From the NCBI GenBank assembly GCA_947095585.1, contig OX352763.1, positions 104,759,908 to 104,823,907 on the forward strand: 64,000 nucleotides of DNA. Direction: 5' to 3'. Below, piece by piece: positions 11,296 through 21,890 of the stretch (the stretch's first letter is position 1; every line of letters begins with the position of its first letter). The position numbers were made by a program, and so were the translations under genes. The notes under the pieces are model-generated. The model was not told where the DNA came from and searched no databases. It was given only the letters and a program-made list of their open reading frames with translations. The stretch is from Nephrocerus scutellatus (taxonomy: Eukaryota > Arthropoda > Insecta > Diptera > Pipunculidae).

Positions 11296-13743
11296 TTTTC
11301 GTCTCATTGTAGTGCGTGTGGATAAACAATATTTTTGGTTTTTCCATTTGGTGAAAAAATGAACAATTTTGTTGGCGTTCCTACCCTAGAGCAAGCAACG
11401 TACAGCTGCCCATGTGAAAACATGGATTTTGCAAACTTAAGCCAGCAACGCTTAGTGATTGTCCTTGGGCTTTGTGGATTGTAATCGCGAAAGCAAGGCG
11501 CACTGCAGTTGCTCCAAACGATGTCCAAAAGATTTGGATAACATGGTAGTTTCGGACATGCCAGATAGCAGTGGTTCAGGTGGCATATTGACTTTACCGT
11601 TCGAACAACACATTCCAGACGGTTCTCTTTGAAACTTTAAAGCACGGCAATACTAACAAATTTTATTCATTTGCCCAATATCAACATTGTTGTAATAATA
11701 GTAATAATCATAGCATTTATCGTAATCGAATGCCTCCAACTTAAAATCGGCTTAATCTATCTCTTGATCGAGTCCATCGAGAACGTTCGTTTTGTAGTCG
11801 CGTGTCATGCTCCTCAGACGTTTCCGCTGCTGTGGAAGTTGAAGCTCTGATCCGGTTGTTTTATAGTCGAGTGTCGCGCTCGTCAGATGTTTCCGCTGCT
11901 CTGGAAGTTCAAGCTCTGATCTGGTTGTTTTATAGTCGAGTGTCGCGCTCGTCAGATGTTTCAGCTGCTCTGGAAGTTGAAGCTCTGATCTAGTTGTTTT
12001 TAAGTCGTGTGGCGCGCTCGTCAGATGTTTCCGCTGCTCTGGAAGTTCAAGCTCTGATCTAGTTGTTTTATAGTCGAGTGTCGCGCTCGTCAGATGTTTC
12101 AGCTGCTCTGGAAGTTGAAGCTCTTATTTGGTTGTTTAGTAGACGCGTATCGCGCTCTTCTGATGTTTCCGCTGCTCTTGAAGTTGAAACTCTCATTTGG
12201 TTGCTTTGTAGTCGTGTGTCTCGTTCTTCTGATGTTTCCGCTGCTCTGGAATTTGAAGCTCTGAGTTTGTTGCTTTGTAGTCGTGTGTCGCGCTCTTCAG
12301 ATGTCTCCGCTATTCTGGAAGTTAAAGCTCTGATCCGGTTGGTTTTTAGTCGTGTGTCGCGCTCTTTAGATGTTTCCGCTGCTCTGGAAGTTGAAGCTCT
12401 GTTCTGGTTGCTTTGTAGTCGTGTGTCGCGTTCTTCAGATGTTTCCACTATTCTGGAAGTTGAAGCTCTGATCCGGTTGTTTTTTAGTCGTGTGTCGCGC
12501 TCGTCAGATGTTTCCGCTGCTCTGGAAGTTCAAGCTCTGATCTGGTTGTTTTATAGTCGAGTGTAGCGCTCGTCAGATGTTTCCGCTGCTCTGGAAGTTG
12601 AAGCTCTGATCTGGTTGTTTTATAGTCGAGTGTCATGATCTTTAGAGGTTCTGCTGCTCTGGAAGTTGAAGCTCTGATCCGGTTGGTTTTTAGTCGTGTG
12701 TCGCGCTCTTTAGATGTTTTCGCTGCTCTGGAAGTTGAAGCTCTGATTTGGTTGCTTTGTAGTCGTGTGTCGCGCTCTTCAGATGTCTCCGCTATTCTGG
12801 AAGTTGAAGCTCTGATCCGGTTGTTTTTTAGTCGTGTGTCGCGCTCTTTAGATGTTTCCGCTGCTCTGGAAGTTGAAGCTCTGTTCTGGTTGTTTTGTAG
12901 TCGAGTGTCATGATCTTTAGACGTTTCTGCTGCTCTGGAAGTTGAAGCTCTGATTTGGTTGCTTTGTAGTCGTGTGTCGCGCTCTTCAGATGTCTCCGCT
13001 ATTCTGGAAGTTGAAGCTCTGATCCGGTTGTTTTTTAGTCGTGTGTCGCGCTCGTCAGATGTTTCCGCTGCTCTGGAAGTTCAAGCTCTGATCTGGTTGT
13101 TTTATAGTCGAGTGTCGCGCTCGTCAGATGTTTCAGCTGCTCTGGAAGTTGAAGCTCTGATCTGGTTGTTTTTAAGTCTAGTGGCGCGCTCGTCAGATGT
13201 TTCCGCTGCTCTGGAAGTTCAAGCTCTGATCTGGTTGTTTTATAGTCGAGTGTCGCGCTCGTCAGATGTTTCAGCTGCTCTGGAAGTTGAAGCTCTGATC
13301 TGGTTGTTTTTAAGTCGTGTGGCGCGCTCTTCAAACGTTTCCGCTGCTCTAAAAGTTGAAGCTCTGATCTGGTTGTTTTTAAGTCGTCTGGCGTGCTCTT
13401 CAGATGATTCCGCTATTCTGGAAGTTGAAGCTCTGATCTGGTTGTTTTGTAGTCGAGTGTCATAATCTTCAGACGTTTCCGCTGCTTTGGAAGTTGAAGC
13501 TCTTATTTGGTTGTTTAGCAGACGCGTATCGCGCTCTTCTGATGTTTCCGCTGCTCTGGAATTTGAAGCTCTGAGTTTGTTGCGCCCTTCAAAAGATTCA
13601 GCTTTTCTTGACTTACGATTTCGTACACGATTGGCTTCAATACGATCCAATCTCGTTGATTGGGTGCTTCAACATTTCTGCTTTGGTATTTTCTTTTCGC
13701 TTCTGTTGGTTGCTCCTCCAATATATATCTTTTTCGGAGGCAT
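11296..13743 (-). pseudogene. Internally deleted Helentron (Rep-helicase remnant with coding minisatellite)
   Basis: On the minus strand a reading frame starts at 13,743 (M-P-P-K-K-I-Y-I-G-G) and passes one in-frame TGA. It then runs L-D-R-I-E-A-N-R-V-R-N-R into about 26 repeats of a 23-residue unit (E-E-R-D-T-R-L...R-A-S-T-S-R-A-A-E-T-S). After a degraded stretch it resumes at about 11,645-11,540 with L-K-F-Q-R-E-P-S-G-M-C-C-S-N-G-K-V, which looks like the start of the Helitron-like N domain. It then jumps directly to the end of a Pif1-like helicase at 11,530-11,300: F-S-H-G-Q-L-Y-V-A-C-S-R-V-G, then P-N-G-K-T-K-N-I-V-Y. The Rep HUH nuclease core and most of the helicase are gone. Such charged N-terminal repeats precede the Rep domain in insect Helentron proteins, as I recall them. 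The domain order is seen in the sequence. The family name is inference from the helicase terminus. Confidence 0.75.
11790..13590 (-). repeat. 69-bp coding minisatellite, about 26 units
   Basis: The unit on the plus strand is roughly 'gttgttttatagtcgagtg' plus 'tcgcgctcgtcagatgtttc' plus 'cgctgctctggaagttgaag' plus 'ctctgatctg'. Its 69-bp length keeps the frame, so long but spurious frames appear on both strands (V-S-R-S-S-D-V-S-A-A-L-E on plus). The minus-strand frame with R-A-A-E-T-S-E-E-R-D-T-R-L is the one that joins the Helentron start. Neighbouring units often share the same variants (for example TCATGATCTTTAG near 12,630 and 12,908), which suggests unequal exchange. Confidence 0.9.
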
Positions 13744-14165
13744 TTTTTAAAACTTTACACAATAACAAAAAATTTTGCTTGACAATGTTTTCGAAGCTTT
13801 ATTATATATATTTTTTTAATCAGTGTTCAGTGGCATGTGAAAAAAATCAGGGAGCTCCAGACCGAAGTATCAGATCCCTTCTAAAATATAGTGGTTCTTG
13901 TTTAAATACCAAACAACTATGCAAAATGTCAGGACGCTACTATTTAAAAATTCTAATAAATTCATAAAAATATGCAATTTGTGAAATGGTGACCCCTTGA
14001 CCCAGTAGTTTGACTACTTTCAAAATATGCCTATTAGGTGCCTATTATGGTAGAAAACCCATATGCAAAGTTAGAACGCGATCGGTTGAAGGGTTTGGCA
14101 GTCCATACCGGACATACATACATACAAAGTTTCACTTAGTCCGTAGTCTGGGTAAGGTTTATGCA
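13744..14165. other. No recognised gene
   Basis: Sequence upstream of the Helentron start. AT-rich, no motif recognised. Confidence 0.4.
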
Positions 14166-14700
14166 GGAAAAAAATTAGAAAAGTTGCCCGGAAAATCGGG
14201 AAATTCGAAAAAAACTGAATATGAACGTGCGTCTTTCATAGGATTTTTGTATAAACTCGCGACTATAACTCACGACTGGAACAATGTATTTGCGTAATTC
14301 TTTTATTGTTTTGTTCGTTATGGTCCTGGAAAAGAAAGATGAAGGAATGAATAAAGGAAAAAACAAAGAAAAGTCGAAAAATTCGAACAAACAGCAAAAA
14401 TCATAATTTTTTTATGCACATAACTGGCAATCGGGACGACATATTTGGTTTATTCTTTTTTTGTTTTGTTCGCTATGCTCCTGGATATATTTTTAGCAAA
14501 AGAAAACTCGGGAAAATTACAAAAGAGTGTAGGAAAATTTGAAAAACGATAAATTGGAAATAACTCAATTGAATGTTTTCGGTTAAATGAAAAATCTAGA
14601 AAAACGCATTTCAGCCTAATTTGAGATAAAATTACATTTGTTTCTACTTTTGTGTTGATTCTTGATCTGGACAAGAAAAGTCGTTATTTCATCTCTATTC
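14166..14700. repeat. Degenerate tandem repeat, about 3 units of about 130 bp
   Basis: The phrase 'ttgttttgttcg(t/c)tatg(g/c)tcctgg' occurs at about 14,307 and 14,463. Each occurrence is followed by a run of 'aaaagaaa...ggaaaa...gaaaaattcgaa' type sequence, and a third such run begins at 14,166. No coding capacity is apparent. The block lies just upstream of a Helentron helicase remnant and may be part of it. Confidence 0.5.
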
Positions 14701-14744
14701 CAATAGTTGGCGCTATTTGCGCAAATCTCATTTGACAGCTGATC

Positions 14745-15473
14745 GACGGTGCAAGGTCTTATTTTTGCGATCTGTCAACGCATTCCAATGATTGCGAGTG
14801 ACATGCCATAAGACTTTAAGCAGACTTTGGAGTTTCGGTTGCGGTTTGCATTCACAATTGAAATAAACAAATCACAAGGGCAATCATTGAGTGTTTGCGG
14901 CATTAACCTTGAAAATCAGTGCTTCTCGCATGGTCAATTGTATTTCATCTGTTCCTGTGTCGGAAAACCATTAGCTTTGTTTGTTTAAGCGCCAGACAAC
15001 AAAACAAATAAAAAAAACAACCCATAAAAATTAAAATGTTTCTTGTAAATTCTCTAATCGGGGATACACACACACACACACTGCGTGCTCGTTTTGTGGC
15101 AAAATCATTCACCAAATGACGCAGCGGCAGCGAACAGCGCTGCTCACAAAGCACAGAGCTCAGACTTTGCCGTGATCTGATGCGTTATAGCGATATTTAC
15201 AAATTGTATATTGGGGTCCCCAAGGGGCCGATCGCTACAAATTTTTACAAAAAGTGTTTTCCATCGAAGACACACATGTGTACAAAATTTATAGAAAATC
15301 GGGTAAATTTTGTAAAATATTTGTATGGGAGCCCCCCGACCCCGTGGCCCGAGGGGCCTCAAATTTTAATAGAAAGTGTTGTCTTGGGAGATATACATGT
15401 GTGCAAAATTTCAATAAAATCGGGCTGTAGGAAGTGGGTTAAAAATTTATCACAAGATTTGGCCAGCCAGCCA

Positions 15474-15504
<31 letters not shown>

Positions 15505-15534
15505 ACGGGCAAGTGAAGTTAATATAGAGAATTT
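14745..15534 (+). mobile_element. Helentron 3' end: helicase C-terminus followed by its terminal repeat
   Basis: The plus strand at about 14,810-15,000 reads D-F-K-Q-T-L-E-F-R-L-R-F-A-F-T-I, then I-N-K-S-Q-G-Q-S-L, then N-Q-C-F-S-H-G-Q-L-Y, then P-D-N-K-T. This is the conserved end of a Pif1-like Helitron helicase, with the final C-S-R-V-G mutated to C-S-C-V-G. It is followed within 25 bp by a sequence (15,019-15,057) and further repeat units (15,190-15,440), a CCAG/GCCA microsatellite (15,463-15,505) and GAAGTTAATATAGAGAATTT at 15,515-15,534. The same downstream block occurs without the helicase at four other places in this window. The block is therefore best explained as the Helentron's 3' region. 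Confidence 0.7.
15463..15505. repeat. GCCA microsatellite
   Basis: About ten copies of CCAG/GCCA. The same tetranucleotide (as GGCT) is found in the related repeats at 40.5 and 47.25 kb, which marks it as an internal part of that repeat family. Confidence 0.9.
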
Positions 15535-15589
15535 AAAAACCGTGCGCGTACCTTTTGCTCGCGGTTGAAGTGACTTCCTTGATGTTGTG

Positions 15590-16265
15590 GGCAAAAATGC
15601 CGTCAAAAAACCATAAAAGACCCAAAAAAAAGACCCACCAAAGACCCACAAAGACCCTCAAAACCCCAAAAGAACCATAAAAAGTCCTCCGAAAGACCCT
15701 CAAAAGAATTACAAAAGACCGCCCAAAAAGACCAACAGAAGACCACAAAAGACCCCCAAAATACTCCAAAAAGACCCCTAAAAGACTCCCAAAACACCAT
15801 CAAAAGAATCATAAAAATCGTTGAAGACCCCCAAAAGAACCTCAAAAACCTCTAAAAATCTTCATTAGATCCTCAAGAGACTTCTCAAAAGACCCACAAC
15901 ATACCTCGAAAAGGCCTTCAAAAGACTCCTCAAAACACCCATAAAATGCCCCAAAAAGACTCCCAAAAAGACTCCAAAACCCCCAAAAGAATCATAAAAA
16001 GACCTCCGAAAGACCCTAAAAAGAATCACAAAATACCCCCCAAAAGACTCACAGAAGAAATCCAGAAGACCCCAAAAGACCCTCAAAGGTCCAACAAAAG
16101 AATCTTTAAAACCCCCCAAAAGATCATCAAAGGACCCACAAAAAACCTTCAAAAGATCCTCAGAAGACCTCCCAAAAGACTCTCTAAGGACCCAAAAAAG
16201 ACCCTCAAAAGACGAGAAAAAGACCCTTAAAAGACCCCCAAAAGGCCCAAAATACCACCTAGAGG
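15590..16265. repeat. C/A-rich, T-poor minisatellite (AAAAGACCCCC-type)
   Basis: About 680 bp of degenerate units of 9-13 bp such as AAAAGACCC(C)CA, with T very rare on the plus strand. The complementary strand is G/T-rich with runs of 3-5 G. Open frames appear on both strands (K-D-P-K-R-x type on plus, G-F-x-G-S-F on minus), but they are by-products of the strand bias and have no family resemblance. Confidence 0.85.
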
Positions 16266-18580
16266 ACCCTTCTTCACGAATCCAATTTTAGTATATGTTC
16301 TTCCGAAGCTAGCTTTCCTTAAAAAAAGCTTCCCAAAAAACAAAATTAATCTCAAGGTACGTCTCCCTTAGAGTAGTGGCAAAAATGTGGCGATTGCCCA
16401 CATGATGACTGGCAATATCATTAACAAGCAGTCATATTCGAGTTCTACCGCGCTCATATTGCCAGCCCATTAATCTGTCCAATTGATACGGAACATCGCA
16501 TTTTTTTTTGTAATTTATTTTGATTATAATAAATGTGCGCAGCTCTTTTGTTGCTAAACTAATTTATTTTACGCCCCCTTTTGTTGTGTGTCGAATATAT
16601 CTCTATTCAGTTCGATAATGTAATTAATTAAAAAGAGCAGACTAGAAAGGGAGTGAGGGAGAAACGTTGAAACTTGATATGATTGTGTTACTTTAGATGT
16701 ACCCCGCGGTATCTAGATACATACGTGCGAGTATGTTAAGTTTCATACAAAGAGAATTTTTTAGTTAGGGTACGACCACCTCTTGTGGTGGTGATATGCA
16801 TAAATGTGTTAACTTAATTATGTTGCAGACTGCAATGGTTGATGGTAGTGGAAATAAATTCAGCTGGGAATTTTACAAAACAAAAAGAAAAGAAAAGAAG
16901 TCCCCTTTTTTCAGAAGAATTATTTTTCATATGCTGCTTAGTCCTTTCGAAGTTAGGGCCGCCACCACTCACCACTCCTATGAGAAACTACTCCAAGTGG
17001 AAATAACTCAGGCGGCAGGCGAATGTGTCATTGTGTATGCTACAGTGCGGCATAAATCTAAAAGAGTACCTGTTCATATATAGGAGTATGTGGATGTATA
17101 TACGGTGCACATAGTTGGCATAAATATTAGTGCTTGCGCACTCTTGCATAATGTGTCACCCGTCCCGTTGCTCCTGTGAATGCATTTCTCTATGAGTCAC
17201 CACCGACACTAAGCAAAGCAACAACACTCGATCACAAAAGCCAAAAACCCAACCCAAAGTGCAGGAGTACGCAGATCGAGAAACACGAGGAAAGTCACAA
17301 TGAGGCAGCCAGGGACACATTTCGGGGAGGAACAACAAAAAAAAAATGCCAAAAATGTTACGCTATTCTGTAAAACAGACCCATATAGTGTTTTACATTT
17401 TAGAACTTTTTTTTTAGAAAAAGAAGAATCGATTGCTCACATTGGAGGTGTATACGATTAGGGCAGTTGGGAGGGCGCAGGTGAACTAACCTTGTCAACA
17501 TAATTAAAAATTCGGTACCATTTAGTGGTAGAACAAATTGTATTCTCGTTGATTGGATCAGAACATTTGAAACTCGTTAAAGCTATATAGTCGGCAGTTG
17601 TCGACTTTACATCATTTTGTGACAAAACCGGAATAATAAATTACCGGATTACTGGACAGGGCATTTGGAATGCATTATTTAGTGTGTGCCATTATTTTGA
17701 GAGGAGTTATAAACCAAAGGCCAGTGGCAGTTGCATTTATAATGGCTGTGTCCTAAATCTATATGATATACTGAATTCCTGCAAATTCGTCCCAAAGCGG
17801 ACATTTAATTCGCAAAGAAGTGAGAACAGAAACAATTACGGTAAGGCGATGGATCTTGCCCTTAAAGGTAATAGGACCAGCCGCATATTGAATGCAGCCT
17901 AGCACAGCACAGTAGCCGAAGTTTTTAGGACACACAATATTAAGGCTTAGCGATACAGAACTTTCACACCCTTGCGCAAATCTCAAAACTATCAAATTTT
18001 CTTAAGGAAGAAATCTGGTGAGCGAATTGTTTTCAGTTATTTTGACAGCTGTGACACTATCATAACTCGTAAGGAGGCGAAAGTGCATTATAGTTTAGTA
18101 TTTAGACTAAATTGTGCAACATAAGAATTAGCGTCCATGGTCCATGCAATGGGGTGCACTTGGACCTCCCTGGCTTGGAAAAAATACACAATTTTATTAA
18201 TAAAGTAATACGTTGGGTCTCCTCCGATGGCCGAACTTAAAACCATATCGACAACTTCATTATACAACAACGATGGCAGAAATCACTTTGGGATGTAAAC
18301 AATGAGAGAAGTGAGGACGCAGAAATTGATCATCAACTGCTACTAGCAACGCTTCAGCTACGAACAGCTGCTATCGGAATACAGCAAGAAGAACAAAATT
18401 TAATACGAACGCTCTAAGTGACCCAAGTATTTATCATCATCATCATCATATTTGGCTCTAAAACCTGGGTCCGGTCCTGGCATCCGTAAGTATTTATCAT
18501 AATTCGGCTAAAACCCTTACGACAAAGCGTCAACTGTGGTTATAAACGTAAATGATCCCATCGAGCTGATGTGGGACAAA
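16266..18580. other. No recognised gene
   Basis: Mixed AT-rich sequence. Short open frames at 16.8-17.4 and 17.7-18.3 kb have no motif I recognise. It contains an ATC simple repeat at about 18,433-18,450. Confidence 0.45.
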
Positions 18581-18584
18581 ATAC

Positions 18585-19755
18585 AATGTGTTTTTATGGA
18601 AACTGGATCTGAAATCCCATTTTTATGTACTGCTCAATGATGATCAGACTATCAATGCAAGTCATCAACTAACGGGCATGCGTAATTCTTCTAAGAGCAT
18701 TGACATCAGTCCTCCGCGAGGAGCAGAAATAAGAACTGTGATCATAATTCTTGAAAACAACAAATGAAATGGACTGAATGGCATACCTGCCGAGTTCCCT
18801 AAAGAAAATCCAGACGCAGTGGCCTGTATTTTGTTTCCACTTGTTTGACTCTTTGGAAAAACGAAACCTTTCCCAGAATATGGAATAGGCGATCTCAAGA
18901 GCTGAAATAGCTGGCATGGTATCTTCTTGTCTTCCCATATTTAATGGCGATTATTGTCCTACAGCGAATTAAGTTCACGATCGAATCTTCCTTCAAGATA
19001 CATCAAGCTGGTTTTCGCAGCCATTGAACTTCCGTCGATTACCTAAACACCTCGCGAACCATTCTGGTGCAATCAGCCAAGTTCCAATCACTGCTGTGCC
19101 AGATGTTCGTCGACTTTGAGACGCGACGGCACCTGTGTGATACTGTTTCATATTAGTGACATTCCCGACAAATTCGTTGCTATTAATCAAGAGTCGTACA
19201 GTCGTTTTGGTGGCTGGCTTTACGATTGATGCAAAAAAAAGAAAAATAATGCACACTGGCTGAAACCAAAAACTTCAGGCTGTTTTAAGAAAGGAGAACA
19301 TAGAGCAGGTCACGAAGTTTAAGTATCTGGATAGTTTTGTGTCACACTGGACGTCGGCAATATAATAAAGTCTATATTGCACTTGGAATCCTTTCTTCAG
19401 TGTATCGCTTCGCATCTACAACTCTATGAATCCAACGTGAAATCCGTGCTGCTATACGCCTGCGAAACGTGGAAATGCTCTTCCAACATCTCAAGCCGGT
19501 TACAAGCCTTTGTTAATCGTTGTCTGCGGTACATAACAAAGATCTGTGGCTGTGGCGACTGGACAAACAAGAGTCGATATGGACATCAAGCAAAGGAAAT
19601 AATGCCAGATTGGACACACACCGAGGAAACCAGACGAAGTGCTTCGAATGAAATCCTCAAGCTGAATTTGTAGGCCTAGTACAACTGTGTTGACGGAAGC
19701 TTAGTTCCAGAATTTGATATCGCGGCCACAGCTTAGGTATCGTGCTACGAACAGA
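18585..19755 (+). mobile_element. RTE-like non-LTR retrotransposon fragment
   Basis: In pieces the plus strand encodes several RTE-style blocks. They are I-D-I-S-P-P-R-G-A-E-I with N-G-I-P-A-E-F (18,703-18,805), H-Q-A-G-F-R-S-H followed by D-Y-L-N-T-S-R-T-I-L-V-Q-S-A (19,000-19,075), F-V-D-F-E-T near 19,107, and V-K-S-V-L-L-Y-A-C-E-T-W-K then R-C-L-R-Y-I-T-K-I-C (19,437-19,545). The YADD region is missing between 19,160 and 19,260. It ends in W-K-D-L-V-V-A-L-C near 19,765. Stops and deletions show it is dead. Confidence 0.75.
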
Positions 19756-19814
19756 ATTTGATGGAAAGATCTGGTTGTTGCTCTATGCTTCAGGAGGAGT
19801 TAAAGTAGTAGCTG

Positions 19815-19990
19815 CTAACAATAGCTACCGCAAAAAATATATAACACAATGATCGTATCAGCACTTACATTTGGGTGCTTAGCAAAAAACACCCTGACCT
19901 CTAAGCTGCGTTTGAGAGGAAAGTCTTAAAGCGATTTGTTGGCTACGTGACTGAGGAAGAATGGTTCATAGTTAAGAAATCTAATGACTC
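19815..19990 (+). mobile_element. Second RTE-like fragment
   Basis: The text 'atttgggtgcttagcaaaaaacaccctgacctct...gagaggaaagtctta' repeats the block found intact at 29,150-29,215 (W-V-L-S-K-K-H-S-D-L, then E-R-K-V). It belongs to a different RTE subfamily from the fragment just upstream. Confidence 0.65.
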
Positions 19991-20089
19991 TATTTTACTT
20001 GGAAAATTGCCAACTCTTTTTAAAATAGAAATATTAGCTAACTGGGCTGTCTCAAAAAGGATACAAGGACGAAACTTTGGAATATGTAT

Positions 20090-21765
20090 TAGCAGCTAAG
20101 CTGCTTTACAAGGGATGTAAGAGAAGACTGAACTTTATTTCATGATGGGATACCGTCACTGTTATCTGGGCTCCAGGTCATACAGGTATAGAAGGCAACG
20201 AATTTGCTATGATGCTCTTGCAAGAAGCTATTCGTCCACTATTCCTACTGGTCCCGCACTAATATTAGGCTTGAGTCAGGCATGCTTAACTATTAATATT
20301 TGAAAATGTATGGAATCCAAAGGAGCTCCATATACACCTGTAGAACTGCCGAGCACATTGTAGATAGGCCGAAAGGGAACAACGCCAATTTCATTTTAGG
20401 AATCTCTAGAAGAAAAGAAAGCTTGCATTCTCCTATATGCTAGCAGAACCATTGGCATGAAATTGGCCGAGGATGGCTGTGTGGCTGTACACAGCAGTTG
20501 TGTGTCCTTTTCTTACCTATGATGTGCTGGTCTGTTGGCCGGTGATTAATAAAAAGTACAATGCCAGCAAGCTAAGTAGAATAACTGGAGCACTTCGGTA
20601 CTATCCCACCTCTTAACACTTACTACCTCCCGACCTATTTATTAAATATGTCCCGGCATGCGGCGCGGTCCAGCTCAGAAAATCTGGGTGGTTCGCTAAC
20701 AAACCGGACGGCCACTGCAACATACTGCAGCTATTACCAAAGGAAATGATACCATCTTCACCCGACTATTGCACTCCTAAACTTCAGTTCAATCCTAGCT
20801 TTGCCGTAGAGTTTCCAACTCGAGAAAGTTAGAAGAACGGGAAAGCTGTGGAGCTTTTAGATGTAATTCTATTCAGCGATGTAGTCAGTGCTGGAGTTTC
20901 ATCTGAAAACCTTAACCTTTCAAAGTCCTACAAGCTACCTGACTCTGCCAGTATCTTCCAGGGGAGATCTTAGCGATAAGAGAGGCATGCAGGGCCTTAT
21001 CTCACAATACCGTAATAGCGGGCAAGGTCGGCATATGTGTAGAAAGCCAATCCGCTATTAATTCCATTATTGCGACAAGCAGCCGTTCTAAGCTCATCAG
21101 GCAGTGCCTGGCGAAACTGCATTCGATAAGCGAGTGCATATACTTGACGCTAGTTTGGGTGCCGCGGCACAGGGACATTGACGACAATGAAAAAGCAGAC
21201 GTACTGGCAAAGAAGGACGTCATTCAGGACACGGACTACGCTTAGAAAGTCTGCTATCCTTTGAGCTCCGTTAGTGAACATATTCTCTCCTTCCTCACAA
21301 CCAAAGCACAGCTAAGATGGGTCAATTTGACCAACTGCATCACGCCGAGAGCGATGTGGCCTTCCTATTATTAAAACAAATCGACCGAGCTGATCTCCAG
21401 ATCTCGGAAAGCTATTTCCAGAGTGGTTGCCATAACCACGGGCCACGCAACCAAACTCGGAATCCCTCACAATACCTTTTGCAGGAGCTGCTTTGATGTG
21501 AATGAGAAAGAAACTCTACTTCATTTTCTTTGCAGGTGTCCGGCCCTTTCGGCTCTCCGTTTTCATAAACTCAGTATTCCCTTCTGTTCTGACCTCAAGT
21601 AGCATCTTATATCGTTCCTCAATGCTACGGGTTGCATATAACTATACACAACCATTTTTCGTTCCATTAGGTCTCCTGAGGACTGCGGTACCAAAACGCA
21701 CTAAAGCGCTATTTGAGGACTTCGCCAAGTCGACGAAGTCTGCCACTTTACCTATATAACTACCT
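20090..21765 (+). mobile_element. R1/Jockey-like element fragment with RNase H remnants
   Basis: Pieces in order are T-V-I-W-A-P-G-H-T-G-I-E-G-N-E (20,156), from an RNase H domain, and a thumb region around 20,460-20,960. That thumb region matches the copy at 37.56-38.0 kb ('ctggtc..ggccggtgat', 'cctgacctatttattaa', 'ctgcagctattaccaaagg'). A second RNase H end follows (near 21,150-21,200, W-V-P-R-H-R-D-I-D-D-N). Last comes a C-terminal tail with C-R-S-C-F-D-V-N-E-K-E-T-L-L-H-F-L-C-R-C (21,483-21,540). Many stops are present. At least two insertions may be merged here. Confidence 0.7.
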
Positions 21766-21890
21766 GATCGGTTATAACATATGTATGCAAAGATTGCATT
21801 AAATCGGGTTTCGGAAGTAGGTTAAAAATTGATCACATGATTTGGCTACAACGACGGGACGGACGCGAAGTTAATATAGAGAATTAAAAA
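21766..21890 (+). mobile_element. Helentron-associated repeat fragment, copy 3
   Basis: 'catatgtatgcaaagattgc', 'attaaatcgggtttcggaag' and GAAGTTAATATAGAGAATT (21,867-21,885) match the final part of the repeat at 15,390-15,534. Only the terminal 120 bp is present. Confidence 0.65.

Noticed and set aside
11802..13465. Long plus-strand open frames with V-S-R-S-S-D-V-S-A-A-L-E-V-E-A-L-I repeats as a gene for a repetitive protein
   Set aside because: The repeat is 69 bp, so all frames stay open by default. The minus-strand frame joins a start region and a Helitron helicase end, which explains the array better.
15946..16230. Lys/Pro-rich plus-strand frame and Gly/Phe-rich minus-strand frames as coding genes
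   Set aside because: They come from a T-poor simple repeat, have no family resemblance, and have no start or splice context.
18433..18450. ATC and other microsatellites as meaningful regulatory repeats
   Set aside because: Short and common in AT-rich insect DNA. No context suggests function.
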